A DNA stretch of 64,000 nt from an uncultured Pseudomonadales bacterium (lineage in GTDB: Bacteria > Pseudomonadota > Gammaproteobacteria > Pseudomonadales > Azotimanducaceae). The notes under the pieces were generated by a model. The model saw only the letters and a list, made by a program, of their open reading frames with translations. It had not been told where the DNA came from and made no database searches. The translations under genes were made by a program, and so were the position numbers. Position 1 is the first letter of the stretch, and each line of letters starts with the position of its first letter. Of the stretch, positions 53,537-61,841 are shown piece after piece. The stretch lies in assembly GCA_951813295.1 (NCBI GenBank), contig CATOTI010000002.1:2356001-2420000 (forward strand), given 5' to 3'.

Positions 53537-53601
53537 GAGGGGTGTTTTGGCGGTTGCGTGATCGTTGCACTTTATCTTTTTTCTTGCGGGGGCTTTGCCC
53601 C

Positions 53602-54368
53602 GCCGGATCGGCGCTGAGTCTGAGTTGTCCGAGGGGGGAATCTCGCCGCGCGCCCTTCGGCGCGGAATCGCTGCGGGTGGTTCCCCCTGGCGCGCTTTGC
53701 GCGCGGGGCCCCGGTGGTGGGCGTGGTCGCCGGAAGGCGTCGGTCGACGTTCGAGGAGGATTTGTAGGGTGGTTTGGTCGGTTTCGCGGGATGCGCTGGG
53801 AAGTGCCGTTCGATGATCTGGAAAGCGCTGATTCGGTGGGCTGGGAAGCTCTGACTTGCCGGAGGAGTAGGCTGGATTGCAGCTTGCTCTTTTTTGTGGG
53901 GGCTCCGCCCCCACGCCCCCGCCGGATCGGCGCTGAGTCTGAGTTGTCCGAGGGGGGAATCTCGCCGCGCGCCCTTCGGCGCGGAATCGCTGCGGGTGGT
54001 TCCCCCCTGGCGCGCTTTGCGCGCGGGGCCCCGGTGGTGGGCGTGGTCGCCGGAAGGCGTCGGTCGATGTTCGAGGAGGATTTGTAGGGTGGTTTGGTCG
54101 GTTTCGCGGGATGCGCTGGGAAGTGCCGTTCGATGATCTGGAAAGCGCTGATTCGGTGGGCTGGGAAGCTCTGACTTGCCGGAGGAGTAGGCTGGATTGC
54201 AGCTTGCTCTTTTTTGTGGGGGCTCCGCCCCCACGCCCCCGCCGGATCGGCGCTGAGTCTGAGTTGGCCGATGGGGGAATCTCGCCGCGCGCCCAGTTCG
54301 GCGCGGAATCGCTGGGCGCGGTTCCCCCCTGGCGCGCGTTGCGCGCCGGGGCCTCGGCGGAAGGCGTT
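53602..54368. repeat. 320-bp tandem repeat (two full copies and a diverged third)
   Basis: Units start with GCCGGATCGGCGCTGAG at 53602, 53921 and 54241. Copies 1 and 2 (319 and 320 bp) differ by one base substitution and one C insertion. The third (54241-54368) is more diverged and stops at the IS3 left end. Each unit contains GC-rich hairpins, for example GTGGGGGCTCC/GCCCCCAC at 53896-53914. The long reading frames here are shadows. No gene is supported in this stretch. Confidence 0.9.
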
Positions 54369-54398
54369 TGAAGTTCCCCCGTTTTACCGGACAGTCAG

Positions 54399-55253
54399 TT
54401 AAGCCGCGTCCTCCATCAGCATCGGGATTCGATTCCCGATAGCTGAATGCTTTCGTTGTCGATTGTAGTAACTCTCGATGTATTCGAAGATCGCGCGACG
54501 CGCACACGTTCGACTCCGGTAACGCTCGCGATGGATGAGCTCGACCTTCAGCGTATGAAAGAAGCTCTCCATCGCAGCGTTGTCATAGCAGTTGGCACGA
54601 CGGCCCATGCTGCAACGAAGTCCGTTGTGGTTGATCAACCGCTGGTAGGCCGCTGAACAGTACTGGCTGCCGCGATCCGAATGGATGATCGTCTGCCGGG
54701 GAAAGCCGCGTCGGAACAACGCCATCGTCAACGCGTCGATCACCAGCTGCTGCGTCATGCGCCGGTTCATCGACCAGCCGACGATCGCCCGCGAGTACAG
54801 ATCCATCACCGTAGCGAGATACAGCCAGCCCTCGTCGGTCCACACGTAAGTGATGTCACTCACCCACTTTTCGTTTGGCTCGGAGGCGGCAAAGTCCTGC
54901 TCGATCAGGTCATCGGCCACTGGCTTGTCGTGGCTCGAGTCCGTCGTCACTTTGAACTTCCGACGCTGAACCGCGCGGAACCCGCGGGTTTGCATCCGTC
55001 GCGCCACCCGGTTCTCGCTGCACGCGATGCCCCGGTCGTTCAGTTCGTCGGTGATGCGTGGTGAACCGTAACGCTGTCGGTGTTCTTCGAAGACCGCCTG
55101 GATCTCGTTGTCCAGCACCGCGTTGGCGCGATCTCGATCGCTTGGCGGCCGGTCGCACCAATCGTAGTAGCCACTGCGCGAGACCTTCAGCACCGCGCAC
55201 ATGAGGGTGATGGGCCAGACCTTCTTATGCGCATCGATAAATCGATACCTCAT
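54399..55253 (-). CDS. IS3 transposase OrfB (DDE integrase core)
   Basis: 284 residues. The rve DDE domain is clear: WVSDITYVWTDEGW (first D), HSDRGSQYCSAAY (second D) and NAAMESFFHTLKVELIH (E). Between them is the usual spacing for IS3 DD(35)E. An N-terminal HTH_21-like part (KVSRSGYYDWCDRPP) precedes it. It acts as the OrfAB fusion made by frameshifting from orfA, or as a free protein. ATGA overlap with orfA at 55250-55253. Confidence 0.93.
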   Translation of the reverse strand: MRYRFIDAHKKVWPITLMCAVLKVSRSGYYDWCDRPPSDRDRANAVLDNEIQAVFEEHRQRYGSPRITDELNDRGIACSENRVARRMQTRGFRAVQRRKFKVTTDSSHDKPVADDLIEQDFAASEPNEKWVSDITYVWTDEGWLYLATVMDLYSRAIVGWSMNRRMTQQLVIDALTMALFRRGFPRQTIIHSDRGSQYCSAAYQRLINHNGLRCSMGRRANCYDNAAMESFFHTLKVELIHRERYRSRTCARRAIFEYIESYYNRQRKHSAIGNRIPMLMEDAA

Positions 55254-55537
55254 GGCTTTTCTTGCACAAAGAAGGCCGTGGCCTTTTTTAGAATATCTTT
55301 CTCCATCCGCAGCTTGCGGACTTCCGCCTCGAGCTCCCGAATCCGTTGCTGCTCTGAGACCTCCCGGTCCAACGTCTCGTCAGCGGCCTCGAACCGGCGC
55401 TTCCAGCGCGATATCAAATCGCCACGCACCCCGAGGCTCCGCCCCGCTTCTCCAAACGAGTAACCCTGGTCTGTGACCAGCCGAACCGCCTCCCGTTTGA
55501 ACTCCTCGGTAAATCGCCGCCGTTTCTGTTTCGTCAT
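55250..55537 (-). CDS. IS3 transposase OrfA (HTH)
   Basis: 95 residues with an HTH_Tnp_1 domain (RRFTEEFKREAVRLVTDQGYSFGEAGRSLGV) and a leucine-zipper-like C-terminus (RIRELEAEVRKLRMEKDILKKA). A slippery heptamer A-AAA-AAG lies at 55283-55289 in the correct frame (codons CTA AAA AAG, residue 83 onward). Slipping by one base moves the ribosome into the orfB frame, giving the OrfAB transposase. Confidence 0.93.
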   Translation of the reverse strand: MTKQKRRRFTEEFKREAVRLVTDQGYSFGEAGRSLGVRGDLISRWKRRFEAADETLDREVSEQQRIRELEAEVRKLRMEKDILKKATAFFVQEKP

Positions 55538-55602
55538 CCAACACCTCGTTTCGAATCATGGTACGACTCAAATCCGGTGTCCGGTTTCTCGGGGGAAGAT
55601 CA

Positions 55603-55991
55603 GTTTTCGCCGGAAACCTTCGCTCGATATCGAGCGATTCGCAGGATGCCCGGAGAATCGTTTGCAGGATCCTCCAGCGCCCGTCTTCCCTCGATGTCCT
55701 GGAAAGGATTCGCAGGCTGTTCGGTTCGCTACAGACTTCCTAAGGGCAAATTAGTTCTAAAGCCGGCAAACCCCAATCAGCGAAATCGAGACGCCAGAGC
55801 CCGGCGCGGCTTCGCCGCGACGCAGGGGGGGCCTAGGGGGGACCCGGAGGGTCCCCCCTAGAAGAAAAAGTTCACAAAATTCCAGTCTCAAACTGCCACC
55901 CGCTCGACACTTCCCAGATCCTCCGCTCGACAGTTTCCACATCCTTGGCTCGACAGCTATCCTCGCCCGGTTCCCCGCTTCTCGGATCCCC
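55603..55991. other. Gene-free region between IS3 and the MFS gene
   Basis: No supported gene in this 389-bp stretch. It holds a perfect 18-bp palindrome (TCGCTCGAT/ATCGAGCGA, 55620-55637), a strong 13-bp hairpin (arms 55833-55845 and 55849-55861, GGGGGGACCC type) and three 23-bp repeats starting at 55900. Open frames here are GC-rich shadows. Confidence 0.5.
55900..55968. repeat. Three 23-bp direct repeats before the MFS gene
   Basis: GCTCGACA occurs at 55902, 55925 and 55948, exactly 23 bp apart. Units 1 and 2 also share CC before it and CCA-ATCCT after it; unit 3 is diverged. The spacing of about two helical turns on one face of DNA suits cooperative binding by a regulator. The array ends 23 bp before the MFS start codon. 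Confidence 0.55.
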
Positions 55992-57218
55992 ATGACTCGT
56001 TCGCCATGGTGGCTAGTGGCCGGCGTTTTCGTGGTGCTCGCGATGTCGTCGGGCTTCGGCTTCTACAACTTGTCGGTCTATCTCAACGCGCTCGCGGGCG
56101 AGCGCGGGTTCGTCGTGGCGGAAATTTCGAGCGCGATCGGGTTGCTCTTCATCGTCAGCGGCATCGCTGGGATCGGGGTGGCGCGACTCATCGAACGTGT
56201 CGACGTCCGTTGGGTGATGTTGGCGGGCGCCGCGGTGGCTTCGAGTGCGTTGGCGCTCGTGGGCGTGGCGACGGAGATTTGGCACGTCTGGTTGCTGTTC
56301 GCGCTTTTCGGGTTCGGCAATGCGGGCGTGTCGCTGATTCCCGGCACGACGTTGGTGACGCGCTGGTTCCCGGGCGCGAATCGTTCGATTGCACTTTCAG
56401 TGGCATCGACCGGCTTGTCGACGGGCGGGATTCTGCTGACGCCGCTGTCGGCGGCGTTGATTCACGATTGGGGCATCGGTGGGGCGACACCGTGGTTCGG
56501 GGTCGTGTTTTTCGTCGTGGTGGCGCCGATCACGCTGCTCCTGATCCGTTCGTGGCCGGACGGCAAGCCGTCGTTCGACCCCTCGCGGCCGACGCCTCGT
56601 GTGGATGACGTGGTCCGATCGCGTTTCTTCGTCGGCTCGACGGTGGCGTATCTGCTCGTGATGGGCGCGCAGGTCGGCGGCATCGCGCATCTCTTCAATC
56701 ACGTCGAGGCGTTCACGGATCATGTCGTTGCGAGCACGGCGGTGTCGCTTGTTGCCGGCACCAGCATCCTCGGAAGGCTCGCGGGCGGTGTCATCGTGAC
56801 GCGTGTGCCGATCCGGCTCTTTACGCTCGCGAACATCGTGGGCCAGTCGATCGGGCTCTTGTTGCTGGCCCGAGCGGAGACGGCAGGGGTTGCGTGGTTC
56901 GGCGCGTTCGTCTTCGGCCTCACGGTCGGCAACCTCCTGATGCTACAACCGCTCCTCATGGCCGAGGCATTCGGGGTCGAGCGTTATCCGAAGATCTTCT
57001 CGTACGCGAACGCCGCGTCGACGGTCGGTGTCGCGGGAGGTCCGGTGTTGATGGGCTACGTGCACGACGCGGCGAGTTATCTTGTTTCGTTCTACGTGGC
57101 GATGGGCATCTCGGCCGTATCTTTCTGTATCTTCTTCGCGGCGGGTCCATTGCCGCGCGTGGCGCACAGTAGCGCCGATGCGCCGTCGGACGAGGCGAAC
57201 GCGCAAAAGAGTGCGTAA
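55992..57218 (+). CDS. MFS transporter (oxalate/formate or MCT-like)
   Basis: 408 residues with about 12 hydrophobic segments (first: WWLVAGVFVVLAMSSGFGFYNL). The loop motif GIGVARLIERVDVRW follows TM2, typical of MFS proteins. It resembles the MCT/OFA subgroup, which carries monocarboxylates or oxalate-formate. The substrate is undefined. The ATG at 55992 lies just 3' of the repeat array. No strong ribosome-binding site. It ends 34 bp before the protease gene. Confidence 0.85.
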   Translation: MTRSPWWLVAGVFVVLAMSSGFGFYNLSVYLNALAGERGFVVAEISSAIGLLFIVSGIAGIGVARLIERVDVRWVMLAGAAVASSALALVGVATEIWHVWLLFALFGFGNAGVSLIPGTTLVTRWFPGANRSIALSVASTGLSTGGILLTPLSAALIHDWGIGGATPWFGVVFFVVVAPITLLLIRSWPDGKPSFDPSRPTPRVDDVVRSRFFVGSTVAYLLVMGAQVGGIAHLFNHVEAFTDHVVASTAVSLVAGTSILGRLAGGVIVTRVPIRLFTLANIVGQSIGLLLLARAETAGVAWFGAFVFGLTVGNLLMLQPLLMAEAFGVERYPKIFSYANAASTVGVAGGPVLMGYVHDAASYLVSFYVAMGISAVSFCIFFAAGPLPRVAHSSADAPSDEANAQKSA

Positions 57219-57252
57219 TGGACGCGGTCGGCGTATGCGTTCGGAGATCTCG

Positions 57253-58581
57253 ATGATTCGAAACGTTCTGGCTGTCGTGTGTCTTGTGATGTCGACGGGT
57301 TCGTGGGCGGCGCTGCCGACCGAGGTCGGCGGCGTTGCTGTGCCGTCATTGGCGCCTATGCTCGAAGAGACCTCGCCTGGTGTCGTGAACATTGCAACGT
57401 ATGCGCGGGTCCGGTCGAGCAACTCGCTTCTGCAGGACCCGTTCTTCCGGCGCTTCTTCAACGTGCCGCAGACGCGCACACAGAGTGCGGGCTCGGGCGT
57501 GATCATCGATGCGGGACTCGGTTTCGTCGTCACGAATCACCATGTCGTGCATCGTGCCGACGAGATCCAGGTCACGCTCGCCGATGGTCGGGAATACTCC
57601 GCCCTCCTGGTGGGCGTCGACCCCCAGGTCGATCTCGCCGTGCTGCGGATCGACGCCGATCGATTGGTGGACGTGCCGTTCGCTAATTCGCGTGATGTCC
57701 GCGTCGGCGACTTTGTCGTCGCGATCGGCAATCCGTTCGGTCTCGATCAGACCGTGACGTCGGGCATCGTCAGCGCGCTGGGACGAAGTGGCCTCGGCAT
57801 CGAGGGTTATGAAGACTTCATCCAGACCGATGCGTCGATCAATCGCGGTAACTCAGGCGGCGCACTCGTTGATCTACGCGGCCGGCTCGTGGGGATCAAC
57901 ACCGCGATCGTGGCGCCCAGCGGGGGGAATGTCGGCATCGGGTTCGCGATCCCCAGCAACATGGTTCGCGCGATCGCTGACGAAATCATCAGGCACGGCG
58001 AAGTCCGTCGCGGGCGGATCGGCCTCGACGTGACACCGTTGACGCGCGATCTCGCCGAGGCGTTCGGCACGGCGGCGGAAAGCGGTGTGGTGGTGGTCGA
58101 GGTGGAGCCTGGCAGCGTTGCCGAATTGGCCGGGGTGCAACTCGGTGACATCCTGCTCGCGATCGACGGCCGGCCGGTGCGTGGCGTCTCGGACTACACA
58201 GGCGAAACGGCAGTGGCGATGGTCGGCGATCGACTCGACCTCGAGATCTTGAGGGATAACGAGGATGTTTCGCTCGTGCTCCAGATCACGGACAACCGGA
58301 TGGTTGCGGGCGATCGGCTCGACGATCGCCTGACGGGCGCCGAACTCATGGATTTTCGTGGTGAAGACGATCCGCTGACGAGCGAAGGGGTCTTTGTCAG
58401 TCAGGTCTCGCCGGGCACCCCGGCCGAGCGGCAAGGCCTGCAGGCGGGTGATGTGATCGTGGCGGCGAACGGCCACCGCACGACGGATGTCGGGACGTTG
58501 TCAAAACGTCTTCGGGATCGCGCACGCCCGACGCTACGTGTCTATCGTGCCGGGCGTTTCGGCAATCTGACGCTGCGCTAG
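57253..58581 (+). CDS. Do/DegQ-type periplasmic serine protease
   Basis: 442 residues from the ATG at 57253 (GGAG upstream), with a signal peptide (IRNVLAVVCLVMSTGSWA). The triad is H97 (TNHHVVHR), D127 (VDLAVL) and S201 (RGNSGGAL). Two PDZ domains follow (GLDVTPLTRDLAEAFG near 258; VSQVSPGTPAERQGLQAGDVIVAANG near 380). Acts as a periplasmic protease/chaperone for misfolded envelope proteins. The gene is convergent with the alcohol dehydrogenase; stops overlap by 4 bp. Confidence 0.92.
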   Translation: MIRNVLAVVCLVMSTGSWAALPTEVGGVAVPSLAPMLEETSPGVVNIATYARVRSSNSLLQDPFFRRFFNVPQTRTQSAGSGVIIDAGLGFVVTNHHVVHRADEIQVTLADGREYSALLVGVDPQVDLAVLRIDADRLVDVPFANSRDVRVGDFVVAIGNPFGLDQTVTSGIVSALGRSGLGIEGYEDFIQTDASINRGNSGGALVDLRGRLVGINTAIVAPSGGNVGIGFAIPSNMVRAIADEIIRHGEVRRGRIGLDVTPLTRDLAEAFGTAAESGVVVVEVEPGSVAELAGVQLGDILLAIDGRPVRGVSDYTGETAVAMVGDRLDLEILRDNEDVSLVLQITDNRMVAGDRLDDRLTGAELMDFRGEDDPLTSEGVFVSQVSPGTPAERQGLQAGDVIVAANGHRTTDVGTLSKRLRDRARPTLRVYRAGRFGNLTLR

Positions 58582-59660
58582 TCGAACATGATCACGTTGC
58601 GCGCGACTTCACCGGTCTCGAGGGCGGCCATGGCATCGTTGATGTCTTCGAGTTTGATACGGCTCGAGATCATGTCGTCGAGGTGGAGCTTGCCAGCGAG
58701 GTAGAAATCGACGAAGCGGGGCATGTCGACGCGGAAACGGTTGGAGCCCATGTTGGATCCCTGCAAGGTCTTCTCGCGAAGGAACTCGGGACCGTGAATC
58801 TCGACCATCGTGCCGACGGGAATCATGCCGATCACAGTCGCCGTGCCCCCGTCGCGAATCATCTTGAATGCCTGCTCGGTCGTTGCCTTGAGACCGATGG
58901 CTTCGAAGGAGTAGTGCACGCCGCCGCCCGTCATTTCTCGAACGGCCTCGACTGCATCCGTTTCGGCCGCGCTGACGACATCGGTGGCGCCGAACTTGCG
59001 CGCGAGTTCGAGTTTGCTGGCTACCGTATCGACCGCGATGATGCGGCTGGCGCCGGCGATTTCGGCGCCATTGACGCAAGAAAGTCCGACGCCGCCACAG
59101 CCGATGACGGCGACGGTTGCACCCGGCTCGACGGCGGCGGTGTGGATGACGGCGCCAACGCCCGTCGTCACGCCACAACCGATGAGGGCTGCGCGGTCGA
59201 GCGGCATGTCCTCGCGGATTTTCGCGATCGCGTGCTCGTGCACGAGCATGTACTCGGCGAACGACGACAGGTTCAGGAATTGGGCGATCGGTTCGCCGCC
59301 GACGGCGAGACGAGGCGCGTCGGCCGGCCCGCGTGAAAGCTCGGGTTCCTGGCAGAGCGACATATGCCCCGTGAGGCAATACTCGCAATGTCCGCAGAAT
59401 GCCGACAGGCAAGTGATGACGTGATCGCCCGGCTTGACGTAGTTCACGTCCGAACCGACGGCTTCGACGACGCCGGCGGATTCGTGGCCGAGAACGGCCG
59501 GCAGCGGGTAGGGGTATGAACCGTTCTGGAAGTGCAGGTCGGAGTGACAGACGCCGGCCGCGGCTGTCCGGACCAACACTTCGCGTGGACCCGGTGTGGC
59601 GGTCTGGACGTCTTCGATGGAAAGGGGCGCGTTAACTTCGCGCAGAACGGCGGCTTTCAT
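58578..59660 (-). CDS. Zinc-dependent alcohol dehydrogenase
   Basis: 360 residues from the ATG at 59660; a longer frame to 59726 is not supported. Catalytic zinc ligands are in GVCHSDLHFQNG and GHESAGVVEAVG; the structural zinc Cys cluster is CGHCEYCLTGHMSLC near residue 88. The NAD loop is VIGCGGVGLSC near 180. This is a class III-like/benzyl-alcohol-type MDR enzyme oxidising primary alcohols with NAD. GGAG lies 9 bp upstream of the ATG. The upstream palindromes may control it. Confidence 0.88.
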   Translation of the reverse strand: MKAAVLREVNAPLSIEDVQTATPGPREVLVRTAAAGVCHSDLHFQNGSYPYPLPAVLGHESAGVVEAVGSDVNYVKPGDHVITCLSAFCGHCEYCLTGHMSLCQEPELSRGPADAPRLAVGGEPIAQFLNLSSFAEYMLVHEHAIAKIREDMPLDRAALIGCGVTTGVGAVIHTAAVEPGATVAVIGCGGVGLSCVNGAEIAGASRIIAVDTVASKLELARKFGATDVVSAAETDAVEAVREMTGGGVHYSFEAIGLKATTEQAFKMIRDGGTATVIGMIPVGTMVEIHGPEFLREKTLQGSNMGSNRFRVDMPRFVDFYLAGKLHLDDMISSRIKLEDINDAMAALETGEVARNVIMFD

Positions 59661-59784
59661 AGGTGTGTCTCCTGACCGGTGGATCGCTAGGCCTGCGGTC
59701 GAGTCTAGTCCTCGGTAGCCCGACAATCGACCGGCGTCCTTGCGTCTCGCCCGACGGGATGCGATCGTCGCGGCGTGCGTTAAT

Positions 59785-59801
59785 TGTTACAGGGTGTAAC
59801 A
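59785..59801. promoter_or_regulatory. Perfect TGTTACA/TGTAACA operator-like palindrome
   Basis: Two perfect 7-bp arms separated by GGG. Such sites are typical of TetR- or GntR-type regulators. It lies 125 bp upstream of the alcohol dehydrogenase start and 244 bp upstream of the secreted-protein start, so it could control either or both. Confidence 0.45.
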
Positions 59802-59936
59802 GGCGCGAGAGAAAAGGCTCGGGACAAAGCATGGGGTCTTGTCTCGAGTACGGTCAGAGACGGATGGGGGACATTCGCGCGGGCAAGAAAGGGCTGTCGC
59901 AGCAATAGGCGGTCGACCGGTTGGTGGTCGGCTAGA

Positions 59937-59950
59937 ACACGTCAACGTGT
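59937..59950. promoter_or_regulatory. ACACGT-CA-ACGTGT palindrome
   Basis: Two 6-bp arms with a CA spacer, about 95 bp upstream of the secreted-protein start. It may be a second regulator site or part of the promoter. No further evidence. Confidence 0.25.
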
Positions 59951-60044
59951 AACGAAATATTGCGAAAAAGCGCAGCGAATTGAGATCAATCAAGCCCGCG
60001 GAGTAGCGGTGGACAACGGAATTGAGCAACTTCGGGGCGCTGGA

Positions 60045-60956
60045 ATGAGGCGTTGCCCGCGACGCGCGTTCAGCGCACGGGGAGTGCTGCGCGTTTGGTT
60101 TGCGGCCGCGCTCATAGCACTTGGCGTGTCAGCACATCCGTATGATCGGACCGTACATCAGCAGCTCACCTTCATCGCGGCGCGGCATTTCAACGAATGC
60201 GTCGCGGACAGTTCGACGCCGCGACTGACACCTTTAGAGGTTCGCTACATCGCGCGCGCCAATGCACAGCAAGCCGAAGGTGGCTTCTGGCGACGCATGT
60301 TTCGCTGGAACTACTACGACCGGTCCGGTGAATCCGATGGCCGGATGCTGTGGATCTTCGAAACGCGATTGCACAATCAATACGCCAACGCGCTCTCGAG
60401 TCTGAATACGTCCGCGGCGATGGCGGATCAGTTCACCAATCTCGGCCGCGTGATCAACTTCCTCCAGGACGCCACGACGCCCGCCTCGGTCGTGCCGGTC
60501 TACACGGCACGCTGGTGGCGTTTCAGCATGTCGGACCGGTTCAACCAGTACCCCGTGAACGTCGATTTTCTGGAAGCGGCGCTACGCGACAACTGCTCGG
60601 CCCTGCGAGTCGCCGATACAACGTACGATCATCTCCTCGAGGCGACGGCGGAAAAGACGATCACGTCAGTCCTCGAACCCATCGAAGGCCATCCCGCGAG
60701 CTGGGAATCGTTCTGGCGCTTCAGCCGGGACTCGAAATCGTTCGGTTCCTATGGCGTTGCTGGTAACAGCTTCGGGCGCGCGACCGAGTTCAATTGTGGT
60801 GAGGCGCGTTGTGGACTCGTCGACGCTGATCCCGCGTATCGCGCGTATGCCGATCGCCGTCATCTCGATGCGGTGCTCGCGACGATGACGGCGATGGCGA
60901 TGGCCCAGACCCGCATCCAGAACCAGTTCTTCCAGACCGGTCCAGACGACGACTAA
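60045..60956 (+). CDS. Secreted zinc phospholipase C/S1-P1 nuclease-like protein (tentative)
   Basis: 303 residues from the ATG at 60045. Signal peptide VLRVWFAAALIALGVSAHP; the mature protein would begin at or near HPYDRTVHQQLTFIAARHFNEC. In zinc-dependent phospholipase C and P1-nuclease proteins the mature N-terminus and early His bind zinc, and an NFLQDATTPASVVP-like segment here resembles their QDxxxPxH block, although the usual His is replaced. Residues 250-280 contain two Cys in FNCGEARCG. The family call is weak. Convergent with the RNA methyltransferase gene; stops overlap by 4 bp. Confidence 0.5.
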   Translation: MRRCPRRAFSARGVLRVWFAAALIALGVSAHPYDRTVHQQLTFIAARHFNECVADSSTPRLTPLEVRYIARANAQQAEGGFWRRMFRWNYYDRSGESDGRMLWIFETRLHNQYANALSSLNTSAAMADQFTNLGRVINFLQDATTPASVVPVYTARWWRFSMSDRFNQYPVNVDFLEAALRDNCSALRVADTTYDHLLEATAEKTITSVLEPIEGHPASWESFWRFSRDSKSFGSYGVAGNSFGRATEFNCGEARCGLVDADPAYRAYADRRHLDAVLATMTAMAMAQTRIQNQFFQTGPDDD

Positions 60957-61783
60957 GCCGGATCTTCGCCTGACCCCTGCGCGAGCGCGTAGAGAAGAAT
61001 CGCCGTCGCGGCGGAGACGTTGAGCGACGAGGCGAATCCGCGCATCGGGATCGTCAGCTCCACATCAGCCGAATCACGAAGGTGTCGTGAGACGCCGTGC
61101 GTTTCGTTGCCGACGATCAGGATCGACGGGTGTGCCGCGACGTGTGTCTCAAGGGGTTCGCCACGGGTACCGCTCGTTGTGACGACCGTGAGCTTCGGGT
61201 CGTGCGCGCGCATCTTTATGATCCATTCATCGAGGGCTGGACCCTCCATATGCACGACCGGTCGGTTGAATACGGTGCCGATCGAGGCGCGAATCGTCTT
61301 CGGATCGAAGATGTCGACGCCGTGTCCCGTCGCGACGATGGCATCCACGCCGAAAGCATCCGCGGTGCGGATGATCGACCCCAGGTTGCCTTCGCTCGCC
61401 GGTCGATCGAAAACGAGCACGAGTGACTCGATCGTAAGATCGTCGAGCGGATGTTCGGGACGGCGCGCGATGGCCACGGCTTCCGACGATGTTTCCCGGT
61501 CCGAGAGCTCGGCCATGAGGTCGGATCCGAGGAGCACCACCTCGTTCGCAGATTCGGCCTTCGCGCGCGCCCAGTTGGAAATCTCGCGGTTGGCATCGAG
61601 CACGAAGGTTTCGATCGTCCCGCCGTTGGCGAGCAGGCAATTGATGGCGGCGACCCCCTCGACGAAGATCAACCCGCGCCGCGCGCGCTGACGGCGGTTG
61701 GTCTTCAGAGCTTCGAAGACCTGGAACGTCGCATTGCGACGCTCGATGACGAGTGGTTTGGTGCGCTTCTGACGTGCGGACAT
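60953..61783 (-). CDS. TrmH/SpoU-family RNA methyltransferase
   Basis: 276 residues from the ATG at 61783; a longer frame to 61870 runs into the divergent gene. The SPOUT knot is visible as SASEGNLGSIIRTADAFGVDAIV near residue 130, ILIVGNETHGVS near 220 and IPMRGFASSLNVSAATAILLYA near 243, the three SpoU motifs. It transfers a methyl group to a ribose 2'-OH of rRNA or tRNA in the cytoplasm. An N-terminal substrate-binding domain of about 100 residues precedes it. Divergent from the LLM oxidoreductase gene. Confidence 0.9.
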   Translation of the reverse strand: MSARQKRTKPLVIERRNATFQVFEALKTNRRQRARRGLIFVEGVAAINCLLANGGTIETFVLDANREISNWARAKAESANEVVLLGSDLMAELSDRETSSEAVAIARRPEHPLDDLTIESLVLVFDRPASEGNLGSIIRTADAFGVDAIVATGHGVDIFDPKTIRASIGTVFNRPVVHMEGPALDEWIIKMRAHDPKLTVVTTSGTRGEPLETHVAAHPSILIVGNETHGVSRHLRDSADVELTIPMRGFASSLNVSAATAILLYALAQGSGEDPA

Positions 61784-61841
61784 TCGCTTGATCGAACCTC
61801 GGATCGTTGGGATGGTAACCAGAAGCTGATTCGAGAACGTT

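Larger units (their letters stand above)
54369..55602 (-). mobile_element. IS3-family insertion sequence, complete (1234 bp)
   Basis: Imperfect terminal inverted repeats are 54369-54393 and 55578-55602; both begin TGA and share TTCCCCCG plus ACCGGACA. The target duplication GTT flanks the element on each side (54366-54368 and 55603-55605), as expected for IS3 elements. Two overlapping frames, orfA and orfB, encode the transposase. The element inserted into the third unit of the 320-bp repeat. Both ends and the duplication are intact, so it could still be mobile. Confidence 0.93.
59661..60044. other. Divergent control region between ADH and secreted protein
   Basis: This 384-bp gap holds two palindromes (listed separately) and no supported gene. 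An open frame through it, part of a longer frame starting at 59784, has no signal-peptide logic at that start. A GTG at 60009 with GGAG five bases upstream is a possible earlier start for the next gene. Confidence 0.45.

Noticed and set aside
53896..53914. Hairpin with adjacent T-run as a terminator
   Set aside because: The T-run lies on the 5' side of the stem for the plus strand and gives A residues on the minus strand, so neither direction forms a standard intrinsic terminator.
53572..54507. 311-residue minus-strand frame through the 320-bp repeats
   Set aside because: The repeat length is not a multiple of three, so repeated units are read in different frames; the sequence is low-complexity and runs into the IS element.
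55577..55861. 94-residue plus-strand frame after the IS element
   Set aside because: It begins inside the IS inverted repeat and ends in a GC-rich hairpin; no family pattern or ribosome-binding site.
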